64,000 bases of DNA from JBCAXA01 sp038534295 (lineage in GTDB: Bacteria; Pseudomonadota; Gammaproteobacteria; Steroidobacterales; Woeseiaceae). Both the position numbers and the translations under genes were made by a program. The stretch is from NCBI GenBank assembly GCA_038534295.1, contig JBCAXA010000001.1, positions 1,302,001 through 1,366,000 on the forward strand, read 5' to 3'. Of this stretch, positions 9,412 to 18,322 are shown piece after piece. The notes under the pieces were generated by a model. That model was not told the DNA's origin and made no database searches. It saw only the letters and a list, made by a program, of their open reading frames with translations. Each line of letters starts with the position of its first letter. The stretch's first letter is position 1.

Positions 9412-9511
9412 CGCTGTCTCCTAGATCCAAAGCTGGACATGCTACATATCTCCAAGTTGCTATCGAATGCTCAAGATGATCATTTTCATGCCTTGATGTA
9501 ACATTGGCGCC
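9412..9511. promoter_or_regulatory. Divergent promoter region between PhyH-led operon and araC-type gene
   Basis: One hundred bases separate two divergent starts, so both promoters and any AraC-type binding sites must lie here. The strip is AT-richer than the flanking genes. I could not define a convincing direct repeat for the regulator by eye. Confidence 0.5.
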
Positions 9512-10366
9512 ATGATCGACATTCCGCCACTGAAGATCACCGACTGCGGCCTTGCCGACTATCCGTCGGGCGGCTCGTTGGGCCCGCGACTGATGCCGGA
9601 CTACGAGATTCTGTGGATCGAACGCGGCGAGTGTCGCTGGGAACTGGCCGGCGAGTCGCACGTTTGTCCGCCGGGTAGCGTGTTGATTTGCAAGCCCGGC
9701 AGCACCGATACCTGGTTTTGGGACCCGGACGAAATGACCCGCCACGGTTATCTGCATTTCGAGTTTCGAGACAACGCCACTATCGATTTGCCGATCCGCC
9801 GGGACTGCGACGGCGACGACGTCTTGCGACCGTTGCTGCGCCATGCCGTCTGGCTGGCGACCCTGGGAACCGCGGAAGGCGACGAACTCGCGTCGGTGGC
9901 GCTGCGCCAGGCGCTGACGTGGTATGCGTTTGGTCACGTGACGCGCTCGGCCCCGCCGACTCGCGGCGCGATCCATCCGGTCTTGATGCGCGCGCTGCGC
10001 GCGTTGCGCAAACGCTGGGGCGACGGGCCGAAGTATCAGGTGTCGATCAGCGACTGGGCCGATGACAGCGGCGTGTCGCGGGGCCACCTGGCCCGGGTCT
10101 GCCGACAAGAGCTGAACGTCTCGCCGCAGGAGCTGCTCCGCTATCTGCGGCTCGATAACAGCCTCGGCTTTCTCAACCGTACCAACATCAAGATCGGCGA
10201 GATCAGCGAGATGTGCGGCTTCCAGAATCAATTCCATTTTTCGCGCTGCTTCAAGGAAGCCTACGGACACAGCCCGCGCGAGCTTCGCAAACGTTTGCGA
10301 GCCGGCGGCGACCGACCGTTGAGCAAGGTCGTTGGGATGCGGCGAATGACCCAGATCGTCGGCTAG
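9512..10366 (+). CDS. AraC-family transcriptional regulator
   Basis: A 284-residue regulator. The N-terminal 130 residues look like a cupin sensor (WELAGESHVCPPGSVLICKP). The C-terminal 100 residues carry the double helix-turn-helix: ISDWADDSGVSRGHLARVC and IGEISEMCGFQNQFHFSRCF, ending in the typical HSPRELRKR. It is transcribed away from the PhyH-ABC-GH13 operon and most likely activates that operon in response to the imported sugar, a common arrangement for AraC proteins. It ends 40 bp before the convergent FG-GAP gene. Confidence 0.95.
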   Translation: MIDIPPLKITDCGLADYPSGGSLGPRLMPDYEILWIERGECRWELAGESHVCPPGSVLICKPGSTDTWFWDPDEMTRHGYLHFEFRDNATIDLPIRRDCDGDDVLRPLLRHAVWLATLGTAEGDELASVALRQALTWYAFGHVTRSAPPTRGAIHPVLMRALRALRKRWGDGPKYQVSISDWADDSGVSRGHLARVCRQELNVSPQELLRYLRLDNSLGFLNRTNIKIGEISEMCGFQNQFHFSRCFKEAYGHSPRELRKRLRAGGDRPLSKVVGMRRMTQIVG

Positions 10367-10406
10367 CGGAGCGTATGTATCGCTGCACATCGTTCGCCCC
10401 GTACTA

Positions 10407-12140
10407 TCAGCGATCGGGGTGGTCGATGACGAGGTGCTGATTAGCGGCGAGTGCCTGTACCACGGTTTCCTGCCCGTCCGGCCAGCGTACCGTCAGCACG
10501 TCGATCTGCGATTGGGTAGCGAGTCCCAAGAGCTGCGTAGTCGGGTTATGACCTGAGAAGTTGCTGCCGAGCGTGACCTGTCGGTAGTAACTCGTCGCGC
10601 CTACCGTCGCGGTGATCGTTGCACCAATGGCTTGCGTGTTTGGCGCATTGCCGCGCAACAGAATGCTCAAGAAGTTGTTGGTGCTGGTGTTCTCATACAG
10701 CGACGCAGCGTTGGTGTCGTCCATGTGCAGCTGCAAGATATCGGCATCGCCGTCGCCATCGAAATCCGCGCAGATCACGCCGCGCCCTTGCCGGGAATCG
10801 TTGAGCCCGAGAATGGCCGCCTGCTCCTCGAAGGTACCGTCGCCGGCTGACACAAAAGCCCGGCTTTCGTCCTGCGGGAAGCCGCCGTACTCCTCAAAGT
10901 CTTGCCAGCCGTTGGTGTGGTAGATGTCGAGATCGCCGTCGTTCTCGAAATCGATGAAACAGCTACCCCAGCCCCAGCCACCGGACGCGACGCCGGCTTG
11001 ATCGGTCGCGTCCGCGAACACCCCGCCATCGTTGCGATACAGGCGGTTGCCAATCCTCGATAGATGCGTCGGCATATCCGCACCGCCGACGGCGAGTATG
11101 CTGCTGACAAACCAATCGAGATCGCCGTCACCGTCGTAATCGCCGACGGCCGCCCCCATGCCGTTGCCATCGATGATCACATCGAAGTCTGTAGCATTCC
11201 GAAAGGTGCCGTCCTGGTTGTTGAGGAACACCTGCGAGAAGTTGAAGTCGCCGACCATCAGTAAATCTGGATAGTCGTCGTCGTTTATGTCGGCGAATAT
11301 CGGCGTGAACGTATGATCGAACGAACGCTGCGAGACGTTCGGATCGGCGTTCGTGATAATCGACGGCGCAATGCCGCTCGCCTCGCTAACGCTGGTAAAA
11401 CGAATCACGCCGTTGGCACTGTCGTTGCGCCACAAGTGCTCAGTGTCGCCAGGCCCGCCAACGTAGTCGCGTGGCGTGCCCCAGTGCCCGAACGCCAAAT
11501 CGAGATCGCCGTCACGGTCGTAATCGCCTAGGGCCGTTGACATGCTGTACGCAGCTGCCATCTGGTCTAAACCGGACCCGACGGTAACGTCGGTAAAGCT
11601 ACCGTCGCCGTTGTTGCGGTAGACCATCGTCGGATCAAACTCGAGCCCTGCTAACACGATATCGAGATCGTCGTCGCCGTCGAGATCGGCGAACGCCGGC
11701 GCGTTGTGCCGGTAGTTTTCGTTGGCCGATTTCGTAAAGGCGACGCCCGCAGCCGCGGCTGTGTCGGTGAAGGTCATATTGCCGTCATTGCGATACAGGA
11801 CGTTCGCCGCCTTGTTGCCGCGAACGATAAAGAGGTCAATATCGCCGTCGCCGTCGTAGTCTCCGGCAGCCGCCCCGCTAGGGACGATAAACGGCACCTC
11901 CGGGTTGCTCATCGCACCGTCAAAGCCGACGGTAAACGCAATCCCTGAGTTGGCCGTGCGATCGGCGAACAAGCCGTTGGATACGGTCGGCGGCGGTGGT
12001 TGCGGCGGCGCCGTTGTCGTCGGCGGGGGAGTCGCTGCACCACCAGAACCGCCGCCGCCGCCGCAAGCCGCTATCAACGCGGTGCTGACGAGCACGGTCA
12101 GCTCGACGATACGTCTCACGAAAGTCCCACGCGTGCACAT
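10407..12140 (-). CDS. FG-GAP/VCBS repeat lipoprotein with C-terminal ASPIC/UnbV-like domain (CRTAC1-like)
   Basis: A 577-residue exported protein. The N-terminus is a lipoprotein signal with lipobox LIAAC followed by a glycine-rich linker. Six or more calcium-binding FG-GAP repeats follow, each with DxDxDGDxD loops (DYDGDGDIDLF, DLDGDDDLDIV, DFDGDGDADIL), predicting a beta-propeller. The last 70 residues (VRWPDGQETVVQAL) match ASPIC/UnbV domains. It lies 11 bp downstream of a TonB receptor gene on the same strand, so the two are probably an operon, with the propeller acting as a surface partner in ligand capture. A GTG at 12119 is an alternative start. Confidence 0.9.
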   Translation of the reverse strand: MCTRGTFVRRIVELTVLVSTALIAACGGGGGSGGAATPPPTTTAPPQPPPPTVSNGLFADRTANSGIAFTVGFDGAMSNPEVPFIVPSGAAAGDYDGDGDIDLFIVRGNKAANVLYRNDGNMTFTDTAAAAGVAFTKSANENYRHNAPAFADLDGDDDLDIVLAGLEFDPTMVYRNNGDGSFTDVTVGSGLDQMAAAYSMSTALGDYDRDGDLDLAFGHWGTPRDYVGGPGDTEHLWRNDSANGVIRFTSVSEASGIAPSIITNADPNVSQRSFDHTFTPIFADINDDDYPDLLMVGDFNFSQVFLNNQDGTFRNATDFDVIIDGNGMGAAVGDYDGDGDLDWFVSSILAVGGADMPTHLSRIGNRLYRNDGGVFADATDQAGVASGGWGWGSCFIDFENDGDLDIYHTNGWQDFEEYGGFPQDESRAFVSAGDGTFEEQAAILGLNDSRQGRGVICADFDGDGDADILQLHMDDTNAASLYENTSTNNFLSILLRGNAPNTQAIGATITATVGATSYYRQVTLGSNFSGHNPTTQLLGLATQSQIDVLTVRWPDGQETVVQALAANQHLVIDHPDR

Positions 12141-12151
12141 CGGCCTGAGAC

Positions 12152-14866
12152 TCAGAACTGCCAGAACAGCCTTACGCCGTAAACCTCACGGAACGATTGA
12201 TTGAACTCCGTACGGTCCGGGATATTGAACGAGAACTTGCGTCGTACTTCGTCGCCAATGTTGCGGCCGAACAGTCCAACGCGAATGTCTTCGTTGATGT
12301 CGTACGAGATCTGGAAGCTCGTCAGCAGCGTGTCATCGACGTTCAAGAAATTTCCGAACGCGTTCGGTTCGATGTACTCGCTGCGATAGTCCCAACCAAT
12401 CCGTGCCTCGAATTTGCCGCCGACCCACCACAACGCGAGGTTGCCGACGTCTTCCGAGAGGCCGGTGAGCGATGCACCGACCCCACCGGGCGCCACCGGC
12501 AGTACGTTGGATTCGGTAAACGCGTAGTTAAAGCTGGTCCCGAACGACTCCAAGGCTTCAGTGATAAAGCCAAACGTTGTGTTGATCGAGAATTCGTAGC
12601 CGCGGATGTAGCCGCCGTCGCCGTTGCCCGGAACCTGGAACACCACGTCGACGGGTGTGCCACCGACATCGACGACAGGTCGCGTAACGAACTCGGTGCC
12701 AACGAATGACTCGAGGTCGTTGTAGTAGACCGCGACCACCAGCGATGTCGCGTCCTTCGGATACCACTCGTAGGACAGCGAAATCTGGTCGGCAACGGTT
12801 GGGTCCAGCATCGGGTTGCCAGCGTTGCCGTTGGCGCCGAAACCGCTGATAAAAATTGACTCGGACGAGCGCATGTCGTCGAGCGGCGGGCGATTGAGCA
12901 CGGTGCCAAGACCGAGACGCAGTAATTGGGTATCGGTGAGCTCTAATGCAAAATTCGCGCTGGGCAGCCACTCGAAATAGCTGTGCTCCGGCGTGATCTG
13001 GAAGGCCGGCACCGTCTCGCGCGACGGCGTCGACCATCCAGGGGCCGAGAGATCGGTATCGACATAGCGCAAGCCGACATTACCGCTAAACGGCAGACCG
13101 CCTAGCTCGGTATCGAAGTCGAGCTGCACGTAGCCGGAGAGGCTGTCTTCCTGAATGGCACCCGACTCCAGCAGCTGGGTGTTTTCGGCGAGCGGTGCCG
13201 GGAGCGCAGCGTCGGCTTGCGGGATCATTTGCTGGAACCGAGAACGCAGGCGTCCAAGGTCCCACGCGAGATATTGCGGGCCGTTCTCCGGTGTTGCGAC
13301 CCCGACGACGAATGAATCGTCGAGCACCAAGGTCGGATCGTCCGGGATAACCGCCGACGTGAAGCGATTCGATATGCGATCGAAGGTCTTCTCGCGATCG
13401 GTGAATCGCAACCCAGCGCTGATACGCGTGATCCCGGCACTGTCGAAATTGCGCTCCAGGTCGAACTGAAATGCGGTCAGCTCGTCCTCGTTGGCCAAAC
13501 GCAATTCTTCGAACTGACGCGGCACGAAGATACTGGGGTCGGTCAGGTCTTCCAACACCGACAAGGTCGGATCTTCGCCGAGTGCGTTGTAAGTCAGTGT
13601 AAAAGTCGGGCCGCCGAAACCGCCGGACGGCGCGCCGTGCACCGTGCCGGCGAAGATTTGCTCATCGCCTTCCGCTTCGGAAAAGCTGATGTCGCCAGAC
13701 GCACGCCACAGCTCGTTCTCCCACGCGATGTTCACCCCGGTGCTGAGCGTGTCACGTTCAACCGTCGTGTCTTGGTTGTATTGCGAGCTACCGCCGCTAC
13801 CAAAGCCGGTGGCGTTGGTCGCGGGTACCGTGATCGTACCGGCGAAGTACTCATCGAAAGCCATGCCTTCAACGGTACGTACATTGATCTGCGGGTCGAC
13901 CAAGGTTCCAGACGCCTCGGTCGTGCCAATGAAATTGAAGCCGAACGTATCGATCTCCTGATCGCGGGTTGATGTGAGCAAATCGAAGTTGACCTCGAGG
14001 TTCTCACCCTGCCACTGCAGGGCAGCGAAAAAGCTAACGCGCTCCTCCTCACCGCCCTCTTGCTCAACGTTGAAACCGCCCGGCACGACTTCCTCGCCAA
14101 ACGTACCGTCGCCGTCGACGTCGGCCGGTGCGCCAAAACCACCCGTGAACGCCCGCCACTCGAACGGCGTCACGGCGCTCTCGCGCCCGAGTGGCTCGTT
14201 GGCGTACGCGGCGGACAGCGCGATGCCGAACGCATCGGACAACTGATCGATGTACGTGACATTGAACTGCCCGCCGAAATCGTCGGCGCCAAAGGTGTCA
14301 TCGCCGATCCCGTAGGTACCCAGATCCGCGTTTACGGTGATTGAGCGATCGTCGAAGTCCATCGGGCGGATCGTTCGCATGTTGATGATGCCGGACAGAC
14401 CACCTTCCGGCATCATCGCGATCGGTGTTTTGTGCACTTGCACTGACGTCATCACGCTTGGCGGGTACAGGCCGTATTCGACGTTGCGGTTACTGCTGAC
14501 CGTTACCTGTTCGCGGCCATTCAGTAACCCGAGGGTTAGGTCTGTCGTTCCGCGCACGGACAGCTCACCGATGTTGCCATCGTCCGTCCGTGCGCCGGCA
14601 ACGCCGGGCAACGTGGCAATGGCGTCGGCAATCGACACCGCCGGCAATACCCCGATGTTCTCTAGGCCAATCGCTTCGAGTTGGGTTGCCGCAGAACGCT
14701 TTTGCGAGATTGCGTCGGCGAGGCTGGCTTGGAATTTGGCGGTGACGACGACCTCATCGATCGTGCTGTCGTCCGTCTGTCCGATCGCATGATTGAAGAA
14801 AGCAGCAAAGAGTATTGCGCAGACGAGCTGAGGCGCACGGGCCCACGGTCCGTTTATATCTTTCAT
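12152..14866 (-). CDS. TonB-dependent outer-membrane receptor
   Basis: A 904-residue receptor with signal peptide, TonB box (DEVVVTA), plug domain (LPGVAGARTDDGNIGELSVRG) and a 22-strand-type barrel ending in the terminal aromatic motif LFWQF. A strong AGGGGGG ribosome site precedes the ATG. It imports a ligand too large for porins using the proton-motive force. Its partners are the FG-GAP lipoprotein downstream and a divergent PhyH gene. It differs from the two alginate-locus receptors, and its ligand may be the substrate of the neighbouring ABC/GH13 operon. Confidence 0.95.
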   Translation of the reverse strand: MKDINGPWARAPQLVCAILFAAFFNHAIGQTDDSTIDEVVVTAKFQASLADAISQKRSAATQLEAIGLENIGVLPAVSIADAIATLPGVAGARTDDGNIGELSVRGTTDLTLGLLNGREQVTVSSNRNVEYGLYPPSVMTSVQVHKTPIAMMPEGGLSGIINMRTIRPMDFDDRSITVNADLGTYGIGDDTFGADDFGGQFNVTYIDQLSDAFGIALSAAYANEPLGRESAVTPFEWRAFTGGFGAPADVDGDGTFGEEVVPGGFNVEQEGGEEERVSFFAALQWQGENLEVNFDLLTSTRDQEIDTFGFNFIGTTEASGTLVDPQINVRTVEGMAFDEYFAGTITVPATNATGFGSGGSSQYNQDTTVERDTLSTGVNIAWENELWRASGDISFSEAEGDEQIFAGTVHGAPSGGFGGPTFTLTYNALGEDPTLSVLEDLTDPSIFVPRQFEELRLANEDELTAFQFDLERNFDSAGITRISAGLRFTDREKTFDRISNRFTSAVIPDDPTLVLDDSFVVGVATPENGPQYLAWDLGRLRSRFQQMIPQADAALPAPLAENTQLLESGAIQEDSLSGYVQLDFDTELGGLPFSGNVGLRYVDTDLSAPGWSTPSRETVPAFQITPEHSYFEWLPSANFALELTDTQLLRLGLGTVLNRPPLDDMRSSESIFISGFGANGNAGNPMLDPTVADQISLSYEWYPKDATSLVVAVYYNDLESFVGTEFVTRPVVDVGGTPVDVVFQVPGNGDGGYIRGYEFSINTTFGFITEALESFGTSFNYAFTESNVLPVAPGGVGASLTGLSEDVGNLALWWVGGKFEARIGWDYRSEYIEPNAFGNFLNVDDTLLTSFQISYDINEDIRVGLFGRNIGDEVRRKFSFNIPDRTEFNQSFREVYGVRLFWQF

Positions 14867-15071
14867 TTCCCCCCCTAACGTACGACGACGTTTGGAACCT
14901 TGATCCTATGCGACCGGGCTGTCGGGGTTGAATACACGGACCGCGCTAAAATATATCCGTGCGTATCATTGGCTTTGCAAAGCGTGCGCTAGGCGTATTG
15001 CTTTCCAGCAGTGCGTAGCCCTAAATGACGACACCAATGGCGCAACGGCGCAATGCCGCGAGATCACTATC

Positions 15072-15902
15072 ATGCACGCGCAAGACTGGATATCCGACGA
15101 CGACAAACAGCTCTACGCCGACGAGGGCTACATGATTCTGGAGCGGGCCATTCCAGCCGATGCGCTCGATATGCTGCGGCAAGAATGTGCGTATTTCGTC
15201 GGTTACATGGACGCCAAGATGGACGCTGGCCAGCTCAGCTCGAGCGCCCTATCGTCGCGGGGAAATCGCTACTTTATCAACGCGATGTATCGGTACAGCC
15301 AACGTCTGTGGCGATTCCTCTTCAGCGACGTCATGGCGGACGTCTGCCGCGCCACCTTAGGCGACGACGCTTACCTATTCAGCGAACAATGGGTGGTCAA
15401 AGGCGCCGAACAAGGCATGAAATTCTCTTGGCATCAGGACTCTGGATACGTGAAGGCCGTGGACGCCAATACGACCCACCCGCCTTACGTGACCTGCTGG
15501 TGCACGCTAGACGACGTCAGCGAAGAGAACGGCACGGTATACCTACTACCGCATTCACGAGGCGGGACCAGAAATACCATTATCACGCATTCCCAGGACC
15601 CCGACACAAATGACCTCATCGGTTACACCGGTGACGACTCCGGCATTGCCATTGAAGTACCCGCCGGCAGCATCGTTTGCTTTTCGAGCTACAACCTGCA
15701 CAGCAGCGGCGCGAATACGACCCCGAACATGCGTCGCGTGTACTTGCCGCAATACGCGTCCGCGCCGATCAACCTTACGCACAACGGCGAGCGCTTGAAC
15801 ATGGCCGTACCGTTTCTGCACAACGGCGAGAACGTCTACGACCACGACGCGGATTCGGCGGAACGATTTGGCGGTGCCGCGGCGCCGTCCCTAGCCGCCT
15901 AG
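15072..15902 (+). CDS. Phytanoyl-CoA dioxygenase (PhyH) family protein
   Basis: A 276-residue Fe(II)/2-oxoglutarate oxygenase-like protein. His121-x-Asp123 (FSWHQDSGY) forms the proximal metal pair, and a distal His occurs in YNLHSSGAN with a following Arg in NMRRVYLPQY. The frame is open from 14928, but the preceding 48 residues look unlike the family, so MHAQDWISDDD is preferred as the start. It is divergent from the TonB receptor and is the second PhyH gene within 6 kb. The substrate is unknown. Confidence 0.9.
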   Translation: MHAQDWISDDDKQLYADEGYMILERAIPADALDMLRQECAYFVGYMDAKMDAGQLSSSALSSRGNRYFINAMYRYSQRLWRFLFSDVMADVCRATLGDDAYLFSEQWVVKGAEQGMKFSWHQDSGYVKAVDANTTHPPYVTCWCTLDDVSEENGTVYLLPHSRGGTRNTIITHSQDPDTNDLIGYTGDDSGIAIEVPAGSIVCFSSYNLHSSGANTTPNMRRVYLPQYASAPINLTHNGERLNMAVPFLHNGENVYDHDADSAERFGGAAAPSLAA

Positions 15903-15971
15903 TCGCTGGCGGCCCTGAATCACGCACCAGCGACTGGGCATCGGCGCCGCCGGAGCGGCCGCGCCGATGCC
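15901..15971. terminator. Two adjacent hairpins between convergent genes
   Basis: AGTCGCTGG (15901-15909) pairs with CCAGCGACT (15927-15935). GGCATCGGCGC (15937-15947) pairs with GCGCCGATGCC (15961-15971). The first overlaps the PhyH stop region, and the second lies just before the end of the convergent secreted-protein gene. They probably limit read-through in both directions, although no long T run follows. Confidence 0.5.
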
Positions 15972-15988
15972 GCCAGAGATCTGTGACG

Positions 15989-16957
15989 CTACTCGGCCGT
16001 CATCCGAAAGACGCCGCGGTTTAGCGTTACCGTCCCACCGATGTAGCTGCGAAATCGTGTACTCGGGTCCGTCGGGTTCTCCAGGAAATCGAATTCGGTA
16101 AACGGCTGGTCTGGCAAAGCACCGTAGGTCGCACCGTCCCAGTGTTCGGCCAAGTCGACGACCAGCATTTGGTCGCCGTTTGGCTGTACGTCTTTCGGGC
16201 AATAACCGAGCTCGCGAACAAACACGCCATGGCCGCGACGATTGATCGCGACGAGATTCGGCACACCGCCCAACGGTAGCGGCACGATTGCGGGACCCGG
16301 TGCGCCCGGTGGCGTTGCAAACCAAATGGCCCAAACCGTCAGCATCGCGTTCGGGCGATAGCCGAAGACCCGAATCTTAATCTTGGCGGTCCCGTCAGCA
16401 CGGCAGCGCAGCGTCATGATGCCGCCAACATTGCGAAACTCGCCAAGCGTTAGCGGACCGGCCGGCTGGCTGTGCGTCGTCGGGAACGGCGCACCGACTG
16501 CGCCCTCCGGTGGCGCGGCGATGCGCGTGCCGTCGAGCAGCGTCGGCATCGGTACTTCGTTGCTGCGCCGATTTTTCAGGCGAGCGTCGACGTCCGGGAA
16601 ACCATTGGCGATACGAAATGCCGGGTTGGTGGTCGTTGCCACCGCTTGGTCCGCTGAATAGGCGCACGCGTCTGGCGTTAGCGGCAGCGCATCGTTGTCG
16701 GGCATGCCTGGACTCACATGGGGATTGTGTAGGCCGATGAAGTCGAAGTGGATGTCCGGCGCCAGCGGCGCCGGCAGCTCGAAGACCGGTTGGTTGCAGT
16801 CGGAGTTGAAACCAGTCGACGGATGCAGGAATTCGTAATAGACCCGCGTGTGGTTTTCGCTAGCCGCAGCCGATGTCGCGATGGTTGCGAGTAGCGCGAA
16901 ACCGGCAGCACCGGCGGCGGCTCGGTTAGTTCTTTTGATTTCAGTGGTGAGTTGCAT
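15989..16957 (-). CDS. Secreted protein of unknown function
   Basis: About 322 residues. The ATG at 16957 has a GAGGAAC ribosome site and begins a long signal peptide ending near SAAASEN; an upstream in-frame ATG at 17032 is less likely. The mature protein has few helical stretches, several cysteines (DCNQPV, DACAYS, LRCRAD, YCPKDV) that may form disulphides, and many prolines, suggesting a beta-rich extracytoplasmic fold. I do not recognise the family. It converges with a PhyH gene and lies downstream of the cupin gene on the same strand. Confidence 0.75.
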   Translation of the reverse strand: MQLTTEIKRTNRAAAGAAGFALLATIATSAAASENHTRVYYEFLHPSTGFNSDCNQPVFELPAPLAPDIHFDFIGLHNPHVSPGMPDNDALPLTPDACAYSADQAVATTTNPAFRIANGFPDVDARLKNRRSNEVPMPTLLDGTRIAAPPEGAVGAPFPTTHSQPAGPLTLGEFRNVGGIMTLRCRADGTAKIKIRVFGYRPNAMLTVWAIWFATPPGAPGPAIVPLPLGGVPNLVAINRRGHGVFVRELGYCPKDVQPNGDQMLVVDLAEHWDGATYGALPDQPFTEFDFLENPTDPSTRFRSYIGGTVTLNRGVFRMTAE

Positions 16958-17004
16958 CGTTGTTCCTCGGGTTGTTGTCACTTTCTTCAGGCAATAGTTG
17001 GCCG

Positions 17005-17027
17005 CTGCGCCAAGCGCAGTTTTTTTT
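17005..17027 (+). terminator. Intrinsic terminator on the plus strand
   Basis: CTGCGC, loop CAA, GCGCAG, then eight T residues. By structure this is a plus-strand rho-independent terminator, yet both flanking genes are on the minus strand. Confidence 0.6.
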
Positions 17028-17089
17028 GCCAACGGGTTAGTGGGGTTGGTCCGAGGTGACCGGTCGGGGGCAGCTCGGAGTGCAGCGGA

Positions 17090-17497
17090 TTAGCTCATCG
17101 GCGGTCCGACGATCTGCGCATCAAATCGTCGAATCGCGGCATCCAACAGCGCTATGTCGCTCGCCTTCGGCGGCGGAATGCACGCGTCGGTCGCCGGCTC
17201 GCCGACGTCGACGTGAAATTGCTCGAAACCGCCGGGCGTGTTGATTTCCAACATCTTGGCGCCGTTCGGACCAGCCTTGAGCACGTGTGGAATGCCGCGC
17301 GGCAGAAATGCCGATTCGCCCGCTTTGAGCGTCGCCGGCACAGCGCCGATCCGCGCGTGAATCTCGCCCTCGAGCACGTGCACCGTCTGGTCTTCGCGCT
17401 GGTGAACGTGCGTTGGCGTCGACCAATTCTCCGGGAGCCACTGCTCCATGATCGAGATTCGGCCATTGGTATCCGCGCTGCTGACTAGAACGCGCAT
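17090..17497 (-). CDS. Small cupin-domain protein
   Basis: About 135 residues forming a single cupin barrel: motif 1 is seen as PTHVHQREDQTVHVLEGEI and motif 2 as GESAFLPRGIPHVLK. The His and Glu residues could hold a metal. The start at 17497 has GGAG about 8 bp upstream. It faces a TetR gene across a region with two palindromes, so it is the likely target of that repressor. Single cupins of this type are sugar isomerases, dioxygenases or ligand-binding proteins, and the activity cannot be deduced. Confidence 0.88.
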   Translation of the reverse strand: MRVLVSSADTNGRISIMEQWLPENWSTPTHVHQREDQTVHVLEGEIHARIGAVPATLKAGESAFLPRGIPHVLKAGPNGAKMLEINTPGGFEQFHVDVGEPATDACIPPPKASDIALLDAAIRRFDAQIVGPPMS

Positions 17498-17581
17498 AAA
17501 GACTCCCTCAAACCAGATATCTCTGTTTGTCCGCATGCCTTAGGCCCGCCGCTCTGCTACGATGAGAATAAAGTACCTTAA

Positions 17582-17597
17582 TGAGACAAATGTCTCA
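17582..17597. promoter_or_regulatory. Candidate TetR operator 1
   Basis: TGAGACA-AA-TGTCTCA is a perfect 7-bp inverted repeat in the divergent intergenic region between the cupin gene and the TetR gene. It shares the GAGAC/GTCTC arms with the second palindrome 19 bp downstream, as expected for paired operator sites. Confidence 0.65.
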
Positions 17598-17615
17598 AGA
17601 CTAATATTTCATTAC

Positions 17616-17628
17616 GAGACTTAGTCTC
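17616..17628. promoter_or_regulatory. Candidate TetR operator 2
   Basis: GAGACT-T-AGTCTC is a 6-bp inverted repeat with the same core arms as operator 1. It lies 16 bp before the TTG start of the TetR gene, consistent with autorepression. Confidence 0.6.
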
Positions 17629-17643
17629 ATATCGGAGTCTCTA

Positions 17644-18237
17644 TTGGCCGGCCGAACACACCAGAAAAACCGCACCCGCCAGGCGATCGTCGACGGCTGT
17701 GCCGAGCTGCTGGACAGCGGCGTAACCCCAACAATCGACAGTATCGTCGAACACACCCAGATTTCCCGCGCGACGATCTACCGGTACTTCAAGAGCGTGG
17801 CCGATATCGTGCTGCACGTCATGTCGGATCGCGACGTGGAAGCGACGGTCGGCTCGGTCGCCGACGCGGGCCCGGACGTCGCCGATCGGGTTGCGGCCGC
17901 CGAACGCGCCGTCAACGACTATCTCTTTGCGCACCCTGACCAGGTTCGGCAATTCGAGATCGGCGTCATTCAGCGCCAGATAGATGACGTCGCCCTGGAG
18001 GACGACCGGTCGGCGCGGCGCTTGCTGTACATCGATGAGGCCATTGCGCCGATTGCGAACGAGCTCGATGACCAAACCCGCGAGCGCCTCCGCTACGGTC
18101 TCGCCATGCCGATTGGTTCGGAAGCGCTGATCGCGTTACTCGACAGCTGCAAGGTCGACAACGATACGGCTCGCGACGTGACGCGCTGGGTATGCGAGGC
18201 GATCGTCGAGAAAGCGTTGCGGGAACGGTCTGCTTGA
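17644..18237 (+). CDS. TetR-family transcriptional regulator
   Basis: 197 residues starting at TTG, with GGAG upstream. The N-terminal DNA-binding domain spans about residues 8-55: RQAIVDGCAELLDSG then the recognition helix region ISRATIYRYFKS. The remaining helical domain would bind an effector. Position and paired palindromes point to control of itself and the divergent cupin gene. The C-terminal domain lacks features that identify the ligand. Confidence 0.92.
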   Translation: MAGRTHQKNRTRQAIVDGCAELLDSGVTPTIDSIVEHTQISRATIYRYFKSVADIVLHVMSDRDVEATVGSVADAGPDVADRVAAAERAVNDYLFAHPDQVRQFEIGVIQRQIDDVALEDDRSARRLLYIDEAIAPIANELDDQTRERLRYGLAMPIGSEALIALLDSCKVDNDTARDVTRWVCEAIVEKALRERSA

Positions 18238-18322
18238 GTTGAACGACGTCGCGCTTGCGTGCTCGTTCACCAAAGACGGGCGGCGGTGATATGGCGCGAA
18301 GCCGAAAATGCCCGGTACGACG

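Noticed and set aside
9377..10390. Minus-strand open frame of 337 codons
   Set aside because: It is antisense to the AraC-family gene, whose motifs are clear on the plus strand.
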